Of a DNA stretch of 64,000 nt, positions 22,411 through 32,477 are shown one piece after another. The notes under the pieces were generated by a model. It searched no databases. It was not told the origin of the DNA and worked only from the letters and a program-made list of their open reading frames with translations. The position numbers were made by a program, and so were the translations under genes. Position 1 is the stretch's first letter. Every line of letters begins with the position of its first letter. Where the stretch lies: contig NC_081541.1 of NCBI RefSeq assembly GCF_901000735.1, forward strand, positions 48,493,385 to 48,557,384. Reading direction: 5' to 3'. Source of the stretch: Corylus avellana (taxonomy: Eukaryota > Streptophyta > Magnoliopsida > Fagales > Betulaceae).

Positions 22411-24260
22411 TGTGATGCCCCAAAACATTAAAACCCTAAAAAGAAAAAGAAAATACCACTACTTAAAAGCAACCATTTTTGTATAACAATCTCTCAATGA
22501 TCCCTTAATTGCAAAAGTGTTTTAGAAACTTCATATTTGAAAAACAGCCAACAAACGCAACCTTTGTTTTTGGTCGAACATTTGATGGGAGACCACCGAA
22601 CATTCAAGCTTAACTCCTAACATGAACGTTTGACTAGGGACCACACCAAATGTTCGACCTGCAACCCTAGACCCACTAAGTAATAGTACACCGAACATTT
22701 GAGCATAGTACCAAATGTTCGATGACAGTCTGAAAATCAATTTTAACCCATTATCCACCTTTTCAACTTTATGCACGTCTGTCCCCTATAAATACCACCC
22801 CTCCTCGTCCTAGGCTTCACATCTATACCAAAAACCCTAGTCCTATAGTGAGAAGATATTTTAGAGAGACAAGGAGAAGATTTTGAAGAAGGTTGCCATC
22901 TCTAAGGTAAACCCCTCTGTGCTAAGTTAGTTTTCATATTGATCTTATGATTTTCATGCTTCTCACAAAGTTTTAGAGTGCCATGATGAGTTTGTGTTAT
23001 TATTCTCTTTAAAAAGCAAAAAAAGATTTCAAACGTCTTAAAAAATACCTCTTGTTTTCTTAAGCTTGCATGATATTATAATTTGCTATCTTTGTATGAA
23101 CGTATTAAGAGCCTAGAATGAGATTTGTTACGTAATGATTTGAATATAGGAGCTTTACATGCATTTTGGCATCCTAACCAAACATTCCTTGCATTATGAC
23201 TGAACCTTTGTCCTCGAGTCCGAATGTTTGACCATAAGCTAGAACGTTCGAACATTGTTCAAAATGAGTAAAATTAGGGTTTTGTAGCCTTCTAGCTAGT
23301 TTGCTTCTCGGTTAAGACCTTATGTGTTCTCTAGTACTATGCGTATTGATAAACTATGTTTCGTTATAGCAAGAACTTGAAATGTCTAAGGATTTGAGCG
23401 AGTATATAAGGTAAGCAGGGGCAGAACTCATATTTGTGGTGTGGGAAGACAATTTTTCTTTTTCTTTTTTGTTAGGGGAATGGACGAACTTATATAAATA
23501 CAAAAGCACATAGATACACATAATCTCTTTATATGTGTGTTTGTGCACTTTTGTATAAAATAAAAGCATATAAGTCTTACATCTAATCTCATGATATCAC
23601 AAATACACAATAACATAAATAACTACCAAAATAGCTTAGAAAAAAAAAAAAAAAAAACTAGCTTAATAAACTAAACACGATCTATAGGATCCAAGAAAAA
23701 TGGTACCTTTGATCATGAACTATTTTTCCTAACAATCCCATGAAGCCCTAAATAATAATAATGCTAAGAGTTTAGTCAAACAATGGTGCAATCATAAGTG
23801 ATTAAACCATTGAACTTATGATGTCAAAACAAATATTGTAAACCTAAATGACGAAAAATAAGTGCTAAAAAAACTGATTGTTGGTTAGAAGCCACTCAAA
23901 GAAGTCAAACCATTTAATTTTTTCTTTCACATATTCAACTAGAGTCTCAAATCAAATATTATTATTATTATTATTTTTTTTTTTTTTTGGGCGCAAAACT
24001 AAAATAAAAAAAAATTAAAAGGGACACAAATATTATTTTGGGGGGACAAAATTATAAAATAAGTATACTTCTAAGGAAATTTAAGAAAATTTGTAAAGAT
24101 TTTGGGGGGACATTCGTCCCCCTATCCCTAGTTGTAGTTCCGCCCCCTAGAGGTAAGTAAATACTTGCAATTGTTTTCATAAAAACGTGTGATAAGAGGA
24201 AACTGAAGAAAATAATAATAATTATAAAACTAAGGGCACATTTGATAACAAGGAATAAAT
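22411..24260 (+). repeat. LTR-like region with TATA box and repeated GAAC..TTC palindromes, split by a hAT-like element
   Basis: Begins TGTGATGCCCCAAAAC, a start typical of plant Gypsy-type LTRs. A TATA box (CTATAAATA) lies at about 22785-22793, followed by transcript-leader-like sequence (AAAACCCTAG). Between 22573 and 22725, and again at about 23178-23260, near-palindromes of the type CGAACATTTGA / CAAATGTTCGA recur about nine times. The reading breaks at 23415, where a TIR element is inserted, and continues at 24150 (AGGTAAGTAAATACTTGC). I could not fix the 3' end. No internal retroelement genes are beside it, so it may be a solo LTR. Confidence 0.45.
23416..24149. mobile_element. Non-autonomous hAT-like element (734 bp)
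   Basis: Ends are CAGGGGCAGAACT and, inverted, TAGGGGGCGGAACT. Flanks aaggtaag (23408-23415) and gaggtaag (24150-24157) form an 8-bp target duplication with one mismatch. Both the CAGGG-type termini and the 8-bp duplication are typical of hAT elements. The inside is AT-rich without a transposase frame. Confidence 0.75.
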
Positions 24261-24315
24261 TCACAAGAAGAATTCTAGAACTATGATGATGTAACAGTTT
24301 TAACCAAAGTCTTTG

Positions 24316-24360
<45 letters not shown>

Positions 24361-25360
24361 TTAAAATTGTTACGTCAGCAGCAATGTGAAATAATTGTAG
24401 AATAAAAATGTAATATATAAAATTACTCAATCTAAAAATGGAATAGCTATTTTGTTATTTGGTTGCACTATCATTCTTGGGAATACCTAAATGATCTTTT
24501 ATTGTGCATTTGGAAATGTGAGACCGAGAGTTTGTGTAGTATTTCTCATCTCTAAAAGTAATATATATATAGGCACCAAAAAAAAAAAAAACTAAAGATA
24601 CCACAATTGAAAGGCTCAGAGAAGAATACTTAGTATAGGTGTGGTGTGGTAGAAAAGAATTTGGGTGGGATGGGACCCACCTGCAACATAACCATACACA
24701 TCATTTCCTTCAAGATAATGCATAATTTGGGTACCTTAAACTAAGAATATATTTGAAATTGTGTTGGGAAATAACGATTTTAAAGTTAAAAAGAGTTATA
24801 AGTGCATTTTAGCCATTTTTAGAGTAGAAAAAAAAGTTAAATAAATACTTTAGGAGTTTCTTTACCAATCAAACCAACTTTTTGTTGGATACAACATTTT
24901 TAGGTACTAAAAGTATTTTTTAAACTGTCTAACGCAATCTCAAACGCCCATTATCACTATCACAAGCAAGCTTAACATGAATGGACTGATGAAGTGATGG
25001 CAAGGGAGTCGATGAAAACAGAAATTTGGGAAATGGAAGAAGAAGAAGAAGATGCAGATGGTTTGGTAGCTGTCATACATACCATAGAAACGTCTGTTTA
25101 CTGTTCTATTTATAGAAAAAAAATATATTACAAACAACATTATCGAAGTACATGGCATGTTACAACCAACTATTTGGAATATGTAAATTTAATCTGTTAT
25201 GATGTTATGCATCATTTGACTATTCAAATATATCTGTTACATATTTAAGTTTGACTTTGTCGATGAGGATTAGAAACATCCTTATCTCCAATACGTACGG
25301 AGCATAAGCATTTATATATATATGTAGACAAGAATTTATAGAGATCGGAAAAACAAATTA
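24261..25360 (+). promoter_or_regulatory. Upstream region of nodulin-like unit 1, with a (TA)n tract
   Basis: A (TA)n run (24317-24357) sits between inverted words TGTAACAGTTTTAAC and GTTAAAATTGTTACG. Then follows a block (24360-24560; TGGAATAGCTATTTTGTTA, TTTCTCATCTCTAAAAGTAA) that recurs before units 2 (31300-31490), 3 (40790-40950) and at 39640-39790. 25100-25360 (CTGTTTACTGTTC, TTTAAGTTTGACTTTGTCGA) is equally shared. The conservation marks this as the ancestral promoter segment of the tandem array. Individual promoter elements cannot be assigned safely. Confidence 0.6.
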
Positions 25361-27811
25361 ATGGGTGGGATAATAATGGGAGGGCAATGTCTCCCATTTG
25401 TGGCGCATGTGATAAGAGGAAAATGGTTTGCATTTTATGCAGCAATTAATGATGGTGATGGCCGGGAGTGGAACATCCTACATCTATAATCTCTACAACC
25501 AGCAGATTGAAGATAATCTTGGATATGACGAAGCTGGAATGAGTAAAATAGCTTATTATAGAGTTGTTGGAACATGGCTGGCGGTTTTCAATGGTCTCAT
25601 CATTGAGCTCATACCAGCCTGGTTTGGGCTCTTCCTCAGTGCAACCATGAACTTTGGCGGCTATTTTATGACATGGCTTGCCGTCACCGGACAGATTCCC
25701 TGCCCAAAAGTTTGGTAAATGTGCCTTTATTTGGCAGTGTCAACCAACTTTGCAAACTTTTCAGGCACAATAGCCATTGTCAATTCTATCCATAACTTTC
25801 CAATGAATTGAGGTGTTATTGTGGGTCTACTCAAGGGTCTGGTGGGGCTTAGCGGGGCTATCATAACTCAACTTTACCATGGTATTGTTAAAACGCCACT
25901 TATCCTAAAATTTTAAGCGAATATGAACAAAATGAATTTATTTATTTAATTTTTATTGATACTGAAGAAATTCATAATCAAATGAAAAAATAAAATAATA
26001 CCGGAATTTAAATAAAAGAGACACAAAGATTTTACGTGGTTCAGTCAACGACCTACATCCACAGATAAAGCCCATAGGGCTACATTAAGCTCTTATTGAA
26101 TGATTTGTTTACAATACAGAATGCTCTATTTATAGAGCTTATATATAAATGTAATCTTAATCAAATCCCATAATTTAGGGTGATCAAATCATAATCAAAT
26201 CCCCTAAATTAGGCTAATCTAATTTTCATCAAATCCCTAACTTTAGGGTCATTCAAATATACTCTAACAGATACCCCTCACGCGGGAGTTTGGAATATTT
26301 TAATTGATTACTCTAATATCAAGATAAATCTTTACTTATCTTAAAAACTTAAGTTGATAAGAAGGAATGGATTCAATCATTTAAGTTATATTCTAAAACA
26401 TGTATATATGGAAATGATGTCAAGGGTCTTATTCTTCTCTGTGCGTTGCTCCCAGCCTCAGTATCAATCCTATTTATGTTTGCAATTAGGAATATTGTGA
26501 AGATTGGAAGGCAACCCCATGAGCTCAAGGTGTTCCTCAATTTCTTTTATTTAACCATTTTCCTTGCCCTATTTCTCATGATTTTGCTTGAGAAATACAT
26601 GATTGATCTGACACAAGCAGCAACCAATATAAAGAGTGCCATTGCCATGACTGTCACTGCCTTGCTCTTCCTCCCGCTCATTTTTGTCATTAAACAAGAA
26701 GTTGCCATGTGGAAACGGGTAATATTAATACATTTTGAGCTCATAAGAAATGATAGATAATCATTTAATTTATATTTTAATATTCACCTTCATGAGTTGG
26801 TTGAAAATCTCCCTTAATAGGTAAGGCCCAACATATGAAATATTTAATTGAAATTGAAAGTGAATAACAAAGAGATGGTTGGAACTGAAAACCTTTACTT
26901 TTGTACCATGTTAAATCACCACTTATCCAAAAAGAAAGTTTAAGCTAATATGAATAGAGTGATTTAATCATTTAATTTATATTCTAACAAGTAACCATTG
27001 AGAAACTACCACAAGTATTAACATTGCCTGCAGATTCTTCTATTATTCAGCCGAAAGAAAATTGTTTTGCAAATATCTTCATAAACAAACCAAAAAGAGG
27101 AGAAGACCACACCATTTTGCAAGCAATTCTAAGCACAGACATGTTCTACATCTCACTAGTTATGCTATGTGGATATGGGTCAGCCTTAACATTCATTGAA
27201 CAGTTACGGCCCATTGGGGTGGCGCTTGAATATCACGAACGACTCATACAATCCATCATAACCTTGACAACTATATGGAATTATTATGGGAGGGTTTACT
27301 CTAGGTTCGTCTCTGAACTCTTGCTCACGAAATGGAAACTTTCCCGATCGATTATGGTGTCAGTTATTCTTCTTCTGCAATGCAGTGGCTTGCTCCTAGT
27401 TGCCTTCCCAAAAATCCCCGGCACATACTACGTGGCATCAGTGATCATTGGATTTACATTTGGAGCACAAGTATCAGTAAACTTGTCAATGACTTTTGAG
27501 TTATTTGGCCTCAAACACTACGCTACATTTCTCAACTTTATACAAGCCTCAACTCCAATGTGGATATATCTAATGAATACATAGCTTACCAAATTCCTTT
27601 ACGTAAGAGAGGCATCCAAGGATATACCTCCGGGAATAGATCCATCAACTTTGAAGGATCTCACTTGCATGGGACACCACTGTTTCAGGGTATCCTTTCC
27701 ATTTTGGCAGCCATTGCTTTCATTGGAGCGTTTGTCTCTCTTCAATTTACAAGAAAAACACGAGAATTTTACCAAGGTGACATATATAAACGGTTTAGAT
27801 TTGCAACATAA
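25361..27811 (+). pseudogene. Nodulin-like / NFD4-like MFS gene, unit 1 (pseudogene)
   Basis: Same three-exon layout as units 2 and 3 (about 25361-25885, 26402-26718, 26991-27811) but broken many times. Against unit 2 I see: a 4-bp insertion near 25445 (GCAGCAATTAATGATG) that shifts frame; a CAA to TAA stop at 25716-25718; CGA to TGA at 25809-25811; the exon 2 acceptor changed from acag to acat (26398-26401); the exon 3 acceptor changed from gcag to acaa (26987-26990); AAG to TAG at 27582-27584; and a 1-bp deletion near 27690 that shifts the last 40 codons. A solo LTR lies in intron 1. Protein similarity outside the lesions is highest to unit 2 (shared GKWFAFYAA, DNLGYDE, PAWFGLFL, CGYG, RPIGVALEYHERLIQSI). 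It cannot make a full carrier. Confidence 0.93.
25963..26269 (-). mobile_element. Solo LTR in intron 1 of unit 1
   Basis: 307 bp with TG...CA termini, flanked by gatac at 25958-25962 and 26270-26274 (exact 5-bp duplication). Units 2 and 3 lack it. Read on the minus strand it starts TGTTAGAGTATATTTGAA and holds a TATA-like CTCTATAAATAGAG (about 26128-26141) before a pyrimidine-rich 3' part, so its own transcription would run opposite to the gene. Confidence 0.8.
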
Positions 27812-28149
27812 CATATAGAAGGGGTGATTTGTATTAATTAAGAGGTTTAATGATGAAACATATGTGAAGTTTTGAGATTAGAGCATAAAGGCGACATAGA
27901 TAGAGATGGTTCAATCATCCTCTATTAATGGATGATAGTGAGGTTCCAGGGAGGGAGTACTAGACAAAGATGGGATGAATAGAAAAAGAAGAAACACATG
28001 CTCAAAGAAGGGGATTGAGATTGTTACTATATTACTGTACTCTATTCCCATATTTGTGACAAAATATTTTTATAATATTCTTAATCTATTATGGAAATAT
28101 TCTCCACATATTATGGTAATATTCGCTACCATATTAGTTATTGTAAGTT
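27812..28149. other. 3' flank of unit 1, shared with units 2 and 3
   Basis: Conserved downstream block: TATTAATTAAGAGGTTT, GGTTCAATCATCCTCTATTA, GAAACACATGCTCAAAGAAG. Equivalent blocks follow unit 2 (34395-34620) and unit 3 (45155-45420). It probably contains the 3' UTR. No gene. Confidence 0.6.
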
Positions 28150-29530
28150 TGCTATGAATATTTTGTGATTATGTAATTTTTGTATCTCCTTTGTGATAAA
28201 ACACTAGGATGGTGTTCTACCCCCAACCACCAACTAAAAAGAAAGATAATATAAACACAAAATAATCATGCGCAACGGAAATTTAAAACATCACAATCAC
28301 AAAACCAAAACTTGTTGACGAAGTGGAAAACCCTTTGAGCCAATCAAAAGGAAAAATCATTTCAGAAAATCACAATATGAAGATTCAGATTATAGACAAA
28401 AGAAAGTGCTCACAAATCCTTGTGAATCTCCAGACTCTTTAAGAACAACATTGTTACATGCTTGTTTTCTAACCGACCATATTCATGGAGCGCATTTTCA
28501 TATCGACCATTCGGTAGACTTCTTCACAGTTGTAGAACAAGCACAATTGTAGATTGTAGAAAGACGATCAACACATCAAGAGGATGGACAACCCGAAGGT
28601 TTCACCATGTGCTCTTTCAGAAACCAACTCACGAGAACTAACTCCTCGGAGGAAAACCCTCGAGACTATTGAGAAAAATGCCCAAAATTTTTACAGTGAA
28701 CAATAACAGGAAAAAAAACTTTATAGGGGAGAATTTTTACTCATCACGTCTTAACGGGACTCATTTCGCTTTAAGACGTGATGAATAAAATATACAGATC
28801 TAAGATCTGGAAATGTTCAAGTCTTAATGGAAAAGGAGTCTCGTCATGACGTGAAGTGTAAAATCATTTCAGCCTCGTCACGAGTCCCTCTTGATGAGCC
28901 ATCTGGCAAGGGAACAAGGAGCTCGTTCTTCAGTCACGTCATGTGTGTCGTCCTAACAATCCATCTGACAAGACACCGGGTAGCTCTATGACGCTCTATG
29001 GAAATCAATTAACTGGTAATTGACTATATGGTTCGCTTTCCAACCTTATTCATATCGGAACAAGACTCAGGGATTATAACTTCTCCGAAGAGAGACTACA
29101 GCGAAAGATTTTTAACTACAGAACAAAGATAATAATAACTAAAAGTATAATCACAATAACCAGAGTAAATATAAAGCATCATAACATATTTTGTGATTAT
29201 GTAATTTTTGTAATTCCTTTGTGATAAAACACGAGGATGTTGTTCTACCCCCAACCACCAACTAAAACTAAAGATAATGTAAACGTAAAATAATCATGGA
29301 GAATGGAAATTTAAAACATTACAATCACAACACCAAAACTTGTTGACGAAGTAGAAAACCCTTTAAGCCAATCAAAGGGAAAAGCCATTCCGGGAAATCA
29401 CAATATGAAGATTCAGATTACAGACATAAGAAAATGCTCACATATCCTTGTTCAACAACCGTAAAGAAGTTTGCCGAAGGGTCGATATGAAAATGAGTTC
29501 CATGAATATGGTCGGCTAGGAAACAAACAT
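28150..29530 (-). repeat. LTR-retrotransposon-like block with a partial direct duplication
   Basis: 28150-28430 and 29180-29455 are about 275-bp direct copies (GTGATTATGTAATTTTTGTA, GTTGACGAAGT...GAAAACCCTTT, CACAATATGAAGATTCAGAT). Both include the word that also ends the unit 3' flank, so a segment of about 1.03 kb has been tandemly duplicated. Its sequence between 28200 and 28985 returns in inverted orientation at 36230-37070 (for example TCTCGTGA, GGACAACCCGAAGGTTT, GACGATCAA). The minus strand appears to be sense. No coding frames remain, and the element class is uncertain. Confidence 0.5.
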
Positions 29531-30189
29531 GTGACCTTGTTGTTCTTAGAGAGACGGGTGGTCCACTGGGTGTACGTCCTCACTTAAGACAGGTGCGTAC
29601 GTACGGGTGGTACGTACGCCCATAAATGCTTGGAACTTGGGTTTGCCTCAAAACACTCAAGGAGTGGGGTTACTCATAAGTGTCTAGGTATTTTGTTATA
29701 AAACCATGTTGTATGAAATCATTAATCGTAATGAGTCATTAATCCTTAATAAAAACGGTTGTTTTTATTGGGGTATTACATTAGTTCCATAGTTTGTTTA
29801 TTTGGTAATTAGAGGAAGAACACGATCCTCGTTGTTCTTTCAATTACTTAAACTTTTCTTAGAGATCTTACTTGAGCATCGGACGGAGATCACGCTCAAC
29901 ACATGACGTTTTCTCTTCGTGTTTACTTTCTTTGTTTCAAGATTCGATCTCGGAGCCCGCGTTCACATCGCACCAGAAACTGTTCCAACACAAATAATTA
30001 ATTAAATAACAAGAATTATATTATCTAAAATAAATATCATTCTTCAATAAGTATTTTCGTACTTACCTCCTTGTAGGTTGCAGGTATGAACACGTCAATG
30101 AATGGTAAATACTGCAATTTAATATAGTAGTTTCATTAGTCAATGGTCACTATTTTAAACCCATTCTTAACCACTTACTTATTTTATTA
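29531..30189. other. Spacer, probable repeat remains
   Basis: Contains GTACGT-rich sequence (29585-29620: GTGCGTACGTACGGGTGG, GTACGTACGCCC) and a patch ending GCACCAGAAACTGTTCCAAC. GAACACGATCCTCGTTGTTC (about 29826-29845) resembles the end of the LTR-like block at 37040-37065. No gene recognised. Confidence 0.4.
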
Positions 30190-30548
30190 ACCATTTAGGC
30201 CATAACCAAATTTTATTACACTTGATCATTATTTACTCATTAATCTGTGACGATCACTTATAATAGTCTTGGAAATAAAAGCTTATGATTAAACGCCGAA
30301 GTAAGCCATAACCATGTGACCATAACGTTTAAGCATGGACTTTTAGTGATTAAGATATATTATAAGAAATAACCATTTAGGCCATAACCAAATTTTATTA
30401 CACTTGATCATTATTTACTCATTAATCTGTGACGCTCACTTATAATAGTCTTGGAAATAAAAGCTTATGATTAAACGCCGAAGTCAGCCATAACCATGTG
30501 ACCATAACGTTTAAGCATGGACTTTTAGTGATTAAGATATATTATAAG

Positions 30549-30553
<5 letters not shown>
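30190..30553. repeat. 182-bp tandem duplication
   Basis: Two head-to-tail copies with a period of 182 bp (30190-30371, 30372-30553) that begin ACCATTTAGGCCATAACC. I count only two substitutions (GACGATCAC/GACGCTCAC; AAGTAAGCC/AAGTCAGCC), so the duplication is very recent. It runs straight into a long AT microsatellite. Confidence 0.95.

Positions 30554-30638
<85 letters not shown>
30550..30638. repeat. (AT)n microsatellite, about 89 bp
   Basis: Uninterrupted alternating AT after the second copy of the 182-bp repeat. Long enough to be highly length-polymorphic. Confidence 0.98.
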
Positions 30639-30640
<2 letters not shown>

Positions 30641-31277
30641 CTAAATGTAGATCAGAAAGTAAATAAATGATTAAATTTACCCTTCCAATCAGCTTATCTA
30701 CTTAGAATGAGTTGTGATTTAACATTGTATAAGAGTAGAAGACCTGAGTTTGAATCTTGTCTCCGACATTTACCTCTCATTTCAATTAAATATTCCGTGC
30801 TGATTTAACAAAGGATCTTGAGTTTGAACCATGTGTCTTTTTTGAATCCTCTCTCATTTCAACTAAATATTCTATATGTTCGGCCTCACCTATTAAGGAG
30901 GAGCTTGAGTCTGCACGTGAGAAAAAATACTAAAATATTGATTAAGCTTTTGAGATAAGCGGCGATTTGATGTTACCTCTCTCAGCCATGTGAAAGATCT
31001 CCTTGTTGAATAAAGACACCGGGGGAATTTACCACACTCGTTTCCCTTTTGCCTTTTTGTATTGAAATATGTCGGTTCCAACTCCTCGTAGTCGTTACCC
31101 GGCACTCCATATGCTTGTACTACGGTACCACTAAAGGATCCATGTCGGAAGAAACACTCTCATACACTTTGGAAACATGTAAATTGTCGAATGAAATCCT
31201 TGGAACATAAGACTTGAGAGTTGTATTAGCCGTCCATGCGAAATGTTTATTAGAAATTATGCAGCTTGGAGAGGGTT
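30639..31277. other. Spacer before unit 2, nothing firm
   Basis: Contains two related words (GAGTTTGAATC...CTCTCATTTCAATTAAATATTC and GAGTTTGAACC...CTCTCATTTCAACTAAATATTC, about 30748-30870), a short diverged tandem repeat. No gene recognised. Confidence 0.4.
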
Positions 31278-32477
31278 ATATATATATATATTGGTTGAGA
31301 CTGTTACATCAGCAGCATTGTGAAATAAAAATGCAATATATAACATTATTCAATCTAAAAATGGAATAGCTATTATGTTATTTGGTTGCGCAATCATTCT
31401 CGGGAATACCTATATGATTTCTTATTTTGCATTTGGAAATGTGTGACTGAGAGTTTGTGTAGTATTTCTCATCTCTAAAAGTAATATAGCAAAAATCCTT
31501 CTTTTTTTTTTTTTCCCCAAAGGAAGAAAAAAAAAAAAAGAAAAAAAAAACCCTAAAGATTCCTCAATTAAAAGGCTGAAAGAACACTTTGGGTACATAC
31601 AACTCATTTCCTTCAAGATAATGAACAATTTGGGTACATCAAACTAAGAATATATTTGAAATTGTGTTGGGAAGTAAATATTTTAAAGCTAAAAAGAGTT
31701 GGTCTAGAAAAAGCTTTATTTTTAAGCTTTTTTCATAAGTGCATTTTGACCATTTTTAGAGTAAAAAAAAAAAAGCCAAATAAATACTTTTGGAGTTTTT
31801 TTCCAATCAAACCAGCATTTTGTTGGATACAACCTTTTTGAGATACTAAAAGTATTTTTTTAAACTGTCTAAAAAAATCTCAAACACCTATTATCACGAG
31901 CAAGCTTTACATGAAGGGAATGATGAAGTGATGGTAAGGATGAGATGTGTGTGGTATGGCTGTCATACACGAGTAATGTTATAAGTCTCTCTTGAATCCT
32001 TCAAAGAATGATGTGGTTATTAAAATCACCAATGGGCTTATGATTGATCATTATTGGATTTTGATCAAATGGTAATTTTAATAGTCACATCATTTTTAGG
32101 GGACTCAAGAGGGATACAAAAAGGACTTCTAGAATTACTCGTCAAACATACTATATAATGAAAATTTGTTTGAAATTAAAACGTGTGTTTACTATTCTAT
32201 TTATAGAAAAAAAATATATATATATTACAAACAAACATTATCGAAATACATGGAAATTTACAACTAACTATCTGGAATATGTAAATTTAATCTGTTATGA
32301 TGTTATTTGACTATTCAAATATAGACAAGAATTTAAATATGTTACATGATGTTATCCGTCATGTGACATATTTAAGTTTGACTTTGTGTATGAGGATGAG
32401 AAGCATCCTTATCTCCAATAAAGAGCATAAGCATATATATATATACAAGAATTTATAGAGATCGGAAAAACTAATTA
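31278..32477 (+). promoter_or_regulatory. Upstream region of nodulin-like unit 2
   Basis: Parallels the upstream regions of units 1 and 3 (GGTTGAGACTGTTACATCAG; ATTTGGTTGCGCAATCATTC; GTTTACTATTCTATTTATAG; TTTAAGTTTGACTTTGTG). A TATA-like run (catatatatatatac, about 32431-32445) lies some 35 bp before the start codon. It carries a MITE at 31971-32140 that unit 1 lacks. Confidence 0.55.
31971..32140. mobile_element. MITE in the unit 2 promoter region (absent from unit 1)
   Basis: 170 bp with inverted ends GAGTAATGTTATAAGTC... / ...CTTCTAGAATTACTC and a self-complementary centre. The flanks gtcatacac and gtcaaacat each differ by one base from gtcatacat, which unit 1 carries once (about 25071-25079), so a 9-bp target duplication is likely. 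A copy occupies the same place before unit 3 (41632-41807). Confidence 0.75.

Noticed and set aside
25361..27811. Unit 1 as a functional gene with alternative exons
   Set aside because: Frameshifts, three stops and both acceptors damaged. No alternative splice choice restores the conserved membrane segments.
30190..30553. CRISPR-like or satellite array
   Set aside because: Only two copies, a 182-bp unit with no spacers, in a plant nuclear genome; a simple tandem duplication.
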